DNA from: Icerya purchasi
Lineage: Eukaryota; Arthropoda; Insecta; Hemiptera; Monophlebidae
Direction: 5' to 3'
Length of the DNA: 64,000 bases
NCBI GenBank assembly: GCA_039619475.1
Contig: CM077115.1
Location: forward strand, 37,522,083 to 37,586,082
The notes under the pieces were generated by a model, which was not told the origin of the DNA, made no database searches, and saw nothing but the letters and a program-made list of their open reading frames with translations. This document shows, in pieces, positions 37,347 through 46,279 of this stretch. The translations under genes were made by a program, and so were the position numbers. Position 1 is the first letter of the stretch, and each line of letters starts with the position of its first letter.

Positions 37347-38189
37347 TTGAAGCCTTTCCACCAGAAGAAATCGATTATCTTATGCGGTGACTTTAATGTC
37401 CGAAATAAGATCTGGGACAGTCGGGCTTTTCACTCGAGAAGATCTAACATTTTTGAACAATTTATTCTTAGTAATAATCTTTTTGTCGCCAATGAACGAG
37501 ATGAAATTACTTTTTCTAACGCCAATGGTTTCAACGTTATTGACTTGACTTTGATCCACGGTCGACCTAACGTAATCAGTGACTGGAAGGTAGATAATAA
37601 AGCAATTTATTCAGACCACAGTCCGATTCAGTTTAAATTATCAGTAAAAATTAATATTATTAATAGCCTAAAGCATCGCATTATAAATTATAAGAAATTT
37701 AATAAAATCGTTGTAGAACATTCGCACTTAAACTACGATTTTAAAACTGCTAATGATTCCCACCAACTGAAAATAATGTTAGAAAATTTCCGTAACACAC
37801 TTCATGATACTATTAGTAGCAGCACTGAAACGATTCAATTAAATAGGAATTCGTGGTGGAATATTAATTTAGAGATTTTACGAATAATTCTAAGGAAATT
37901 GCGCAAACAGGTTCAACGCTCACACAAGCGGGGAGCTAATGATCACAATGCGCGCCTGGTTATGAATTTGGTACGAAAAATTTTTAATAAAGAAATGCGA
38001 AACGCGAAAACCAAAAATTGGAAAAAATTTTGTTCCGATTCGAAACTATGGGGCCTTCCTTACAAGACTATTTTCAAAAATAAACGCCAGTTACAGATTC
38101 CTTCGTATTTTTTAGACCAGAATAATCAAAAAATTTTCGATAAGGATTCAAAGATAAAGAGGCCCTTCTTGATCATTTTTATCAAGTAA
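37347..38189 (+). pseudogene. R1-clade LINE ORF2: endonuclease part
   Basis: This is the EEP-type endonuclease that nicks the target. Within 280 codons: IILCGDFNVRNKIWDSR (near residues 11-27) with catalytic Asp and Asn, NVIDLTLIHGRPNVISDWKV (residues 83-102), and YSDHSPIQF (residues 109-117) with the catalytic SDH. A long basic linker with NRNSWWN and KLRKQVQRSHK follows, as is usual before reverse transcriptase. The frame ends at a stop caused by an indel near 38155; the reading continues in another frame as ALLDHFYQVNS. The Met used is inside the domain, because the first third of the domain is frameshifted upstream (IIEAFPPEE near 37345). Confidence 0.85.
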
Positions 38190-38227
38190 ACTCAAACACA
38201 AATGGGGACGAAACCTTCTCATACAAG

Positions 38228-39529
38228 TTGCAAGAATTCCAGAGATTTAACCTTAGCTGCTTTAGTTTTAACAGCGAACTATTTATTTCCAAAGCGGAAA
38301 TTAAGGATATTCTTCGCCGGACTAAAAATAAAACTCCTGGCTTAGACCAACTGACGAATAAATGTTTGAAGATCTTGAATTTCCACTATCCTAATTTACT
38401 TCAGAGCTTATTCATCGCTATGTTGAGGTTCGGAATCTTCCCGGAAGCCTGGCGAGCAGGAAGGACAGTTTTTGTGCTAAAACCCGGACGTAGTCCTAGT
38501 CTTCCATCTTCGTACAGACCGATTGTCTTGTTAAGCGCTTTAGCCAAGGTGTTTGAATATGTTTTGTTGAATCGTATACTGCCGGTTTTACCTCACGATG
38601 ATCGGCAATTTGGATTTACTAAGTCCCGTTCCACGGCAACGCTTTTTGGCGAATTATCTAAGCAGATTGAGCGTGCGTTAAGTAAAAAGACCGCGATCGG
38701 CCTGCTGACGTTGGATATTAAAGGAGCCTTTGATAATTGTTCGTGGCCAGTCTTATTCCACAAAATTAGAGCACTCAGGCTCGATTATAGAATAATCTCA
38801 ATTTTAAGACAATACTTAGATTCCGGAACTATTAAATTTATTTACGAACATCAAACATATTTTCGAAATGTTACTCGCGGATGCCCGCAAGGATCGATTT
38901 TGGGCCCGATTTTTGGGAATTTGTATATTTCAGACTTATCGTTGATGGAGTTCCCGTCGGCAGTAACCAGATATTTCTATGCAGATGATCTAGCATTCGC
39001 GGTCACTTCTAACCATCGTCCCTCCATTTGTAAATACTTCAAGATTACAATCAACAATATTTTAACCTATATGGAAAAACATCTTCTACGGTTGGACGAA
39101 AACAAGACTAATTTATTAATCATGCACAGGAAACGAAAAAGGGACTACTACAATTCGCTACATCTCTCTACACCGAACTATAAAATTAATATCGTCGAAT
39201 CACTGAAATATCTTGGTATTACATTAGACTGTCGCTACAGTTTTAATCAACATTTCAAAAATTTGTCCAGTAAAGCTACAACGGTTCTAAATAAATTGCA
39301 CTCCGTGTCTGGACGCACGTACGGGATGAGCACTAAACACCGTTTAATAATTTATAATATGCTAGTTGTTCCATTATTCACGTACTGCGTATTTATGTTT
39401 GAAGAGGCTTTAAAGCGTAAAAGCATTCAGGAAGTACTAGTTAAATCCCAAAGGAAATTTCTTTTGTTTATTCTCCGCGCGCATAGAACTAGCAGGACAA
39501 TTGCCACTGCATTCCGTATTGCAGCATAA
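38228..39529 (+). pseudogene. R1-clade LINE ORF2: reverse transcriptase
   Basis: The reverse transcriptase copies element RNA at the nicked target. In 433 codons all core blocks are visible: KNKTPGLDQLTNKCLKIL (residues 33-50), SYRPIVLLSALAKVFEYVL (about 94-112), LLTLDIKGAFDNCSW with the first catalytic Asp, GCPQGSILGPIFGNLYISDL, and YFYADDLAF with the YADD active site at 38978-38989. Then come LDENKTNLLIM and LKYLGITLD. The polymerase domain is uninterrupted, but upstream and downstream frameshifts separate it from the endonuclease and the C-terminus, so the element as it stands cannot make full ORF2. Confidence 0.9.
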
Positions 39530-40034
39530 AATTTTGTATTTCAAAGGGTTAAATAATCTCAATTTGGAGTTGGATCTAAACAATAGATTTATTGAAATGC
39601 AAAATAGCTGGAACAATAGCTCAACTGGAAGATTAACATTTAGTTTCGTCCCCGAGGTTAAAACCAATCCAATCAAAATTAATAATATTAATACGTATGT
39701 GACGCAATTTCTTACTGGACATGGTAGATTCCAAAGTTATCTGCACCGTTTCCATCTAGCAGACACCGATTTGTGTTCCTGTGGAGATGCTCCTGAAACT
39801 GTCACCCATATCGTTAATGAGTGCGCCAAATGGAAATTCTTGTTTAAAGACGTAAATTGTTTTCCATTAAACAACGATAATTTATCAAAATTCCTGCACG
39901 CGGCGAATTTTATCATGGCTTCCAAAAATATTCGGATGTTGAAGATTTTTCATTTAATGTATAATTTTATTTTAATTTTTATATTGGTTAATTTTTGTCT
40001 CTTTCATTTTCTTTTTATTGTTTCCAATCCATGA
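39501..40034 (+). pseudogene. R1-clade LINE ORF2: C-terminal Cys/His segment
   Basis: The overlapping frame continues the RT frame after a frameshift near 39495. It contains TQFLTGHGRFQSYLHRFHLA and CSCGDAPETVTHIVNECAKW, the C-x-CG-x6-8-H-x4-C motif typical of R1-type ORF2 C-termini, thought to help in RNA or target binding. A hydrophobic end to 40034 is probably read-through of 3' UTR. Confidence 0.85.
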
Positions 40035-40194
40035 GGTGTTCATTCAACTGAGATACTCATGGCTATGTTTCAATTACTATGTATTTATGTTATTATTCAC
40101 CAAATAGTAAAGAAAATTACAAAAATAAAACATTTCTTATCCGTTAAATCTTATACTGAACTAACTTTTTCTCGTCGCGGGGAAAAAAAAAAAT

Positions 40195-40605
40195 GTAATT
40201 CACACCAGACTATTCTGCTGACTTATTTCTATCTTATAAAAACCAATGATTTTCCACTTTATTCCTTCCGTCATGAACCTCGATCACCTGCTAACTACCC
40301 TCAAGACCTAATATATTTTTGTTGAAACTTTTGCTCAACGCTTCTTCCACCTTAATCTTTATTATGTCTTCTTTGTACCCGACTTCTTATTAACCCTTTT
40401 TAATCTAATCGAATGACTTCGCTTGTTTTTTCAACGTCCGATTTTTTTAAAAATAAATACGTCTAAATATATAATATAGTTCTTTTTTTTCTCTTTAAAT
40501 AAATTCACGGAGAAAATCGTTTGCAAATAATTCACCCTGGTTATATTGTTTATTTGAAATAAACTTAATATATTACTCTTGCAAAATTATCTTAAATGAA
40601 AATAA
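40195..40605. other. Unassigned AT-rich DNA
   Basis: May include the LINE 3' UTR. No gene seen. Confidence 0.45.
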
Positions 40606-40607
40606 CG

Positions 40608-40930
40608 TGTTTTTTTTTTGTTTGGAGACTCGTCAACGAAGGACTGATGACACGCGTTTTTGACAAAAATTACAATTGTTCAGTTTTTTCTTTTTCTTTT
40701 TTTTTGTTTATTTTTGGACTCGTCAACTATGGACATTAACTCAGCGCAAGAGAAATTTATCTATATTTTCAAAGTGCAGCAGTGGAATTCGAGAACCAGG
40801 TCCTATCTGAAGGAAACACGGCTGCCTAATCAACTAGGCTACAGTAGCTCGGTACAATCGCTTATTTAGATTCGTATACGATCAGCAATGAAGCCAATGA
40901 AGAAGAAGAGAAAAAGGAACGAAAGAGAAC
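40608..40930 (-). mobile_element. Minus-strand LINE tails, two partial copies
   Basis: Two stretches begin with T-rich runs (40610-40620 and 40684-40715), each followed by GGACTCGTCAAC-like sequence. Read on the minus strand these are GTTGACGAGTCC followed by poly-A, matching the 3' end of the I-type LINE at 51.8 kb (GGACGAGCCCAA before poly-A). The second continues to about 40930 without recognisable coding. Confidence 0.5.
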
Positions 40931-40934
40931 GATA

Positions 40935-41930
40935 AAAATGAGATTCGGTATTATCCTACTTTCAGACAATAACCACGTGCGACAATGGTACGAAGGTTTG
41001 AAATGAGACAACTTTTTTCAAAAAGACAGTGATATGAAACGCATATCGAAAACCGCACCTTCCCCTTACTATCGTGCTGCATGAGGTGCATTGCTTACAA
41101 TACTTTATCGCACACACCAAACAATACATAACGTATACACTATGTACGAGTAACAGAAAGATACCTGTTGATCGAAAGATTTAGCAGGCGCACTTGTTGA
41201 TCCTTGACGCACGGACACAACCCATTTGATGCTTTATTCTATGTTTAATAAAAAACCGAATAATGCATTAATGGTATAAGTTTCTCGCCAGCACCTCAGT
41301 AATATCAGCCATACTTTGAGTCTGATAACATTTTTTAATAAAATTGCAAAACATACCTCATAACAATATTATACCGCCGGTATATTTTACTGCGATTACA
41401 TTATTTCTATAAAGCGAATTTTTCGCGTAATTACAATAGATGCACACTCTTTTTCAAGACCATAGTTCGACCAACATAGGTGTTAGCCATCAAATGTTCG
41501 CACATGGAAAGAAAACAAAAAAGAACCAGACAGAACTAAACCTTTGAGGACTGTCGGTTCACATGTGTGCATTAATTTTGTTAATTTATAATTTTTAATG
41601 TATTGACCGTCAGAGTGTAATTTATATTTTTGCAATATACAACAAAATACCATTCATAATGTCAGTGCTAAACAACGTCAAAGACAATTGTTCTTACTTT
41701 TACTGCTACGCATCTTGCTAACTCGGATTAAGTTTGCTCAGACTGTACACTAATTGATAGATAAGAAAATGGAAACGAAATGAATAATTTTACTCTATGT
41801 ACATTACAAAAGTTTTGCGATTTTTTTTTCCGGATTACATTTTTATTCGGGTTCTCGAAGGGAGTTTGAACATTTGAAAATTACTTTAATACTAATCAAA
41901 TAGTCGGAAATAATTAAAAATTGAGAAACG
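40935..41930. other. Unassigned DNA
   Basis: No repeat or gene recognised. Composition is mixed; this may be upstream flank of the promoter-like island at 42.1-42.5 kb. Confidence 0.45.
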
Positions 41931-41976
41931 TTTGCGACCTCCCCCGTGGATTTGGCGTTCGCTATGACAGTAGTCA

Positions 41977-42186
41977 CAAGGTCAAAGTTTCGATAGGTCG
42001 TACTCGACTTGGAATCAAGATTGAGACGCGTCAATTGTAATGTGCATACACATTGATGCAGTAATGTAAATATGTACATAAAATAAAAATTAAAAATAAA
42101 CAAAAAAATAAATTATTCATGAATCGAGCACGTGGTGAGAGTGAAATTACGAGCGTGACTGAAGTCTAGTTGTCGGTCAAAGGTCA
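41977..42186 (+). promoter_or_regulatory. Nuclear-receptor-like sites upstream of a possible TSS
   Basis: CAAGGTCA at 41977-41984 is an extended nuclear receptor half-site (FTZ-F1/ERR type). GGTCAAAGGTCA at 42175-42186 is a direct repeat of AGGTCA-like half-sites with one-base spacing (DR1), the form bound by HNF4 and USP/RXR. A CACGTG E-box is at 42130-42135. Motifs this short occur by chance; the clustering just upstream of an initiator-like site is what makes it worth recording. Confidence 0.3.
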
Positions 42187-42300
42187 ACAGGCCGCAGTGC
42201 GCATCATCACTACCTGGAGCAGATATATTTCGAAGAGAGGTTTCGAGAGAAAAAGAGATCGTAGGAGGACTGTAGAAGATTTTTAGTTAGTTGATAGTTG

Positions 42301-42500
42301 GTATTCAGTGCAGAAAAAAAGATAAATAAAAAAAACCGTCGTCGATAAGTGAATGTCCTCTACTGGTCAAGTGCGTGTCACTTCAAGTAAAATGAAAGAA
42401 AAAGTCATCAGTGGTCACACGAAGCTGTGTAAATTAGTCGAACCGCACGTCTGATCGGGAAAGGCTGCCGCATCCTCCGATACTCAATCTTTAATAATCG
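42301..42500 (+). promoter_or_regulatory. Candidate transcription start and non-coding first exon
   Basis: TTCAGTG at 42304-42310 fits the arthropod initiator (TCAGTY-like). The following sequence to 42500 is less AT-rich than its neighbours and ends at TCG|GTAAAAGT, a usable 5' splice site at 42501. No TATA box was found. A 33-codon open frame lies inside. This could be a first exon of a gene whose remaining exons lie outside the window. Confidence 0.3.
42353..42454 (+). CDS. 33-aa small ORF in the candidate first exon
   Basis: ATG at 42353 opens a frame ending with TGA at 42452-42454. The peptide starts MSSTGQVRVTSSKMKEKV and is basic, Ser/Lys/Val-rich, with no domain. If the surrounding exon is real this would be an upstream ORF in its 5' leader; otherwise it is chance. 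Confidence 0.2.
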   Translation: MSSTGQVRVTSSKMKEKVISGHTKLCKLVEPHV

Positions 42501-42710
42501 GTAAAAGTTATTAATATCGATTCGCAAACTCCGACCCTCTAGTCTACCGAAATCATCCAAATCGGACCACCAACGATGTTCCGCACAATTTTATTTAGTT
42601 TTTTATTAATGACTATCGTTAAAATGTGTACATCGTAAACCACGAGTGCGCACAAGTAGCGCAATTTGTGGAGAACATATTTTAATTTACATGGGCTAAA
42701 TAGTGTAATT

Positions 42711-42909
42711 CAAGGCCGTGTTCACGGGGGGGGGATTAGCCACCCCGAATTAGAACTGAAATAGTTATAAATACACAAAAATCTGAAAAAAATCAAAAAT
42801 TTTAAATAAATATTGATGATTTTTTAGGGTGTTCTTAACTTAAATGAAAAAAGAAAAAATATGCTCCACATTTATAGGTACTTCATTAATATTTTATGCA
42901 AAATTTTTT
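42711..42909. mobile_element. hAT MITE, family copy 2 (partial)
   Basis: The start CAAGGCCGTGTTCACGGGG matches the copy at 23706 (CAAGGCCGTGTCCACGGGG). GAACTGAAATAG and TACTTCATTAATATTTTATG are shared, separated here by about 105 extra bases. The right half is missing: at 42909 the sequence changes into the minus-strand LINE. Confidence 0.75.
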
Positions 42910-42959
42910 ATATGTTTACATTTAATGTAAATTGGGTTAAGAGTTTACATGTATTTTTG

Positions 42960-44320
42960 TTTTGTTTCGGAGTAGTTCTTAATGTTTCTGGTAAGCGATT
43001 AAATGTAATTGCACCCATATATCTTGCTTGTAGCCTTACGTGATATTTGTTGTAATTAGCAATGATAGCTCTCTCTTCTCTTGATCCCCTTGTTCTATGT
43101 CAAATTTATTTTTATTTTTTAGTACATAACTTAACAATTGAATTATATATATATAGATTTCGAAGAGGTAATAATTTATTTGTTCCAACAGTATGAGGGT
43201 CATAGTTTTTTAAATACAGATTTTTATAAGTAGTTTATTGGTACGGTATAGTAACTAGCAGCATTCCCCCAATGTATTATTCCATAATTCAGAATAGGTT
43301 GATATAGGACGAGACGTAATCTTGTTAATTGACTCCGTTTAAAGAATTGACCTAGATAATGGAATAAATAGTTTAACTTTCTTAATCTAGTTGATAGGAT
43401 TGTTAAGTAATTGTTCCATAGTAATTTACAGTCTAAGTGGATTCCAAGGTATTTTATCTCATATGCTCTCTCCATAAAAATATTATCCTGCCATGCTACC
43501 TTCAACTTATCCCATATTCTTTATGGAAGATGACTGTATATTAAATATTTCGTCTTTCTTACATTTAAACTTATGAAGTTTTTGTCCATCCACTCGTGTA
43601 TTTTGTTAATGACAGCCTGTATTAAATTTTCTAACAAATTTGGTTAACGTGAACTTACTGTTAAAACAGTATCGTCTGCATAACTATATATATTCTACCT
43701 GAGATATTGCAAGTTACATAGGTCATTAATATAAATTAGAAAAAGTATGGGGCCTAATATACTTCCTTGGGGTACTCCATGTTCCTGAACAATAGTATCA
43801 CTAATTGTTTCATTTATTCTTGTAACATATCGTCTGTCTGTTAAATAAGAACAATCCCAGTTGTGAATAAACCCTCGAAAACCACTAGCGAATAGTTTTT
43901 TAAGAAGAATATTATGATCGACTACATCAAATGCCTTGCAAAAATCAAAATAAACTGCTACCACGGAGCGACCTACCTCTAAGTTACTATCTGTATTGTG
44001 ATTGAATAAAGCATCATCTGTACTTTTACTTTGTAAAAATTCATATTGATTTTTACCGAAAAATTCAGCTTTATCTAAGAAGCTTAACATTTTAATTTTG
44101 ACACGTTTTTCAAAAATTTTCAAAAAAGTAAATAGTAAACATATCGGTCTATAATTTACTACTTCTGCAGTAGAGGCATTCTTTTGCGCGTGTGATGATC
44201 CCAAGTTTCAATACATCTGGGAATTTTCCTGATTTTATGGATTCGTTTATTAAGTAAGTTAAAGGCGTTAACAAAAAGCTTAAATTTTCTTTTATAATTT
44301 GATGATGGGACTGGAGTCGT
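42960..44320 (-). pseudogene. LINE reverse transcriptase and C-terminus
   Basis: From 44310 downward: IIKENLSFLLTPLTYLINES and SGKFPDVLKLG, then VVNYRPICLLFTFLKIFEK, VAVYFDFCKAFDVVDHNILL with the first catalytic Asp, and HGVPQGSILGPILFLIYIND. A UAG stop at about 43695 is followed in the same frame by IYSYADDTVLT, so the YADD active site survives beyond the stop (43663-43674). After two more breaks come IKYLGIHLDCKLLW (43450-43410) and, near 43030-42980, YMGAITFNRLPETLR, the usual C-terminal end of this group. VPQGSxLGPxLFLIYIND favours the CR1/Jockey group over R1/I. Confidence 0.85.
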
Positions 44321-44322
44321 GT

Positions 44323-45135
44323 CTACGCACAAAATACCTTACACTCTCTTGTCCAAATGTATCTATAGTCTTTATTGCGTAAGTTTCTGGCTGTGAGGTG
44401 TAATTTTGAATTATTCGATGTTAGATGTTCGTTAACAAGTGTGCGCTGTTCCATGTTGGCAATTAATAGACCAATATCCTTTTGAGATGGTCGACCTGAA
44501 CGTGCTGTTTTTATGAAATCGTACTTCCGGTGTCTTCTACAGAAACTCACTACTATATTTGGATGCGTTTGTTTTGTCAGAGACTGACATTGTTATGCCA
44601 ACAGCAGTGCCTATAATTACAGATAGTTTAGTATAGGTCTTCTTTTGGAACAACTGGGGAATGTTGCTGATAATTACATTGTTCTTTCGAGTTTGCTGTT
44701 CCAGCTCATTTACCTTCCCAGATAATATTAGATTATGTTCACGGAGTATTTTATTTTCTTCTCGGACGGACGTCATTATCCTTAACGCTTCTGTTAACTT
44801 ATTACCGCTTAGAGCTAGCGCCTGGTGCATATTGGCAATTTTTTCACAAAGAGACGCAATTGTTATTTGCATAGAATGAAGAGCTTCTTCTACTTGTCTG
44901 TCGTCTTTTCCAGCTATGTGCTTAATAGTAGGGAGTAGATCGGAACTTGGCTTTTGCTGTACCCTCCTTACAACTCCATTCAAATTTCAATAGTTTTTAA
45001 GGCAATTCCACTACAATTTACAAAATATAAATGCCGAGCGCAGTTGTTACATGTCGCAAAATCACCATTTATTATAGGTAAGTCACCGGCGCATTTAGCA
45101 CATATTTGCGACATAGTGATTTTGATGTAGAATAA
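44323..45135 (-). pseudogene. LINE ORF1 with N-terminal zinc finger and coiled coil
   Basis: On the minus strand the ORF starts near 45120 with MSQICAKCAGDLPI, followed by FATCNNCARHLYFVNCSGI: paired Cys-x2-Cys and a Cys/His set resembling a PHD-type finger, as known for ORF1 of CR1-group insect LINEs. Residues after 44983 form a heptad-rich coiled coil (SVREENKILREHNLILSGKV) followed by KNNVIISNIPQ, the start of the RNA-binding domain. FCRRHRKYDFIKTARSGRPS and RNKDYRYIWTRECKVF (to about 44325) close the C-terminal domain. There are frameshifts near 44980 and 44540. A host PHD protein is unlikely given the RT next to it. Confidence 0.75.
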
Positions 45136-45344
45136 AGTCAATAAAATTAGTATTATAGATATCTGAGAATAAAGCAATTTGTAATTATTGTACGTTTGCA
45201 ATAATTCGAAGTATTTATAAATCGTCAACTTATTCAATCAGGACTTTATGATGATAGTTGTGAGATTTAAACGAAATTTAAAGATTTTACTAAGTAAATT
45301 TCTCACAAATCACAGAACAAAAATGAACACAAGTGAGTACCACA

Positions 45345-45368
45345 ATAATAATAATAATAATAATAATC
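45345..45368. repeat. (AAT)n microsatellite
   Basis: About eight AAT units close to the 5' side of the LINE. Confidence 0.9.
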
Positions 45369-45874
45369 ACCACAATAAATAAATTTATAAATTATTAGTT
45401 TTTCTGCGGTAGCATTCCTAAAAGCAAAATAAATGTATTAAATACATTACAACGCGGAGAATAAACTAAATCGGTAAAAAACAAAAAAGTTAGTATCGTT
45501 GCACACTAAGCGGGAACATTTCATTTCAATTACTTGACAAAGTTCAGTGAATAACGAACGTAGCGAAGCTCTGGCAAACAAAGCAAGCAAGAGACTAAGT
45601 CACCTAATCTTCAAAAACCTATAAAGAAAAATCCCTAAAAAATCGATCTACAAATAACTATTTTTACAACTTAATGCCGAAATTAAGAAGCGCCTTCAAT
45701 TATTTTAACACTTTACCAGTGCATGTATGTGTGAGTAATAAGTAAAATTAATAGGAAAAAACACAATACACTGACAAGTTGAGTATGTTCTAAAATACCT
45801 ATCATATGCATATATGCATATATATATATATATATGTATGTATGTATATGTATATATATATATATATATATATA

Positions 45875-46267
45875 CCGTATTTACTCGCGTAATTTACGCA
45901 CTTTTTTGCCGTTTTTAACCTGTAAAAAAAGGTGGTGCGTAAATTATGCGGGGAATCAGATCAACCTGAATTTTGCGGGTTATACATAATAGGTGTGTAT
46001 TTCAAAATTACTTCTTACCTAAACAAAACACTCATTAAGTGAAATGAACCTTTATTTCGAAAAGTACATTTATACAATAATAGATGTAACTACATTACGG
46101 TAATTTATAAATTCGAGTACCGGTAATTTACTTCTAAGAAATTAGACATTGTTTAGTAATGTTGAACCTATTCATGTATTTTAATAACGCAAAAATATGG
46201 TTTATATTATTTCTCCAGAAAAATGTGTGCAAAAATTAGGGTGCTTAAATTACGCGAGTAAATACGG
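45875..46267. mobile_element. MITE with about 30-bp TIRs, TA target
   Basis: The left end CCGTATTTACTCGCGTAATT (from 45875) and the right end AATTACGCGAGTAAATACGG (to 46267) are perfect inverted copies over 20 bp and similar further in. TA flanks both ends. The insertion lies inside a (TA)n tract. CCGTATTT-type ends with a TA target suggest the Tc1/mariner-pogo group. There is no coding in the 393 bp. Confidence 0.85.
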
Positions 46268-46279
46268 TATATATGCATG

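Larger units (their letters stand above)
37060..40190 (+). mobile_element. R1-clade LINE, nearly complete ORF2
   Basis: On the plus strand the order is endonuclease, reverse transcriptase, then a C-terminal Cys/His segment with no RNase H, the arrangement of R1-clade elements. From 37347 to about 39980 only frameshifts near 38155 and 39495 interrupt it; there are no other stops. Endonuclease N-terminus is degenerate before 37347. ORF1 is missing. The 3' end is uncertain; an A11 run at 40183-40193 is one possibility. It begins just after a (TA)n microsatellite. Confidence 0.85.
42912..45240 (-). mobile_element. CR1/Jockey-group LINE lacking its endonuclease
   Basis: On the minus strand the order is ORF1 (zinc finger, coiled coil, C-terminal domain), then directly reverse transcriptase and a C-terminal tail down to about 42912. 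The endonuclease that should separate ORF1 from reverse transcriptase is absent: the end of ORF1 (near 44300) runs into the pre-RT segment within a few dozen bases. The element is therefore internally deleted as well as frameshifted. Its 3' end abuts the hAT MITE copy 2. Confidence 0.85.

Noticed and set aside
37060..40190. R1 element in 28S rDNA
   Set aside because: The element is of the R1 clade, but the flanks are AT-rich microsatellite and unassigned DNA, not rRNA sequence.
44980..45135. Host PHD-finger gene
   Set aside because: The finger is continuous in context with a coiled-coil ORF1 and a reverse transcriptase.
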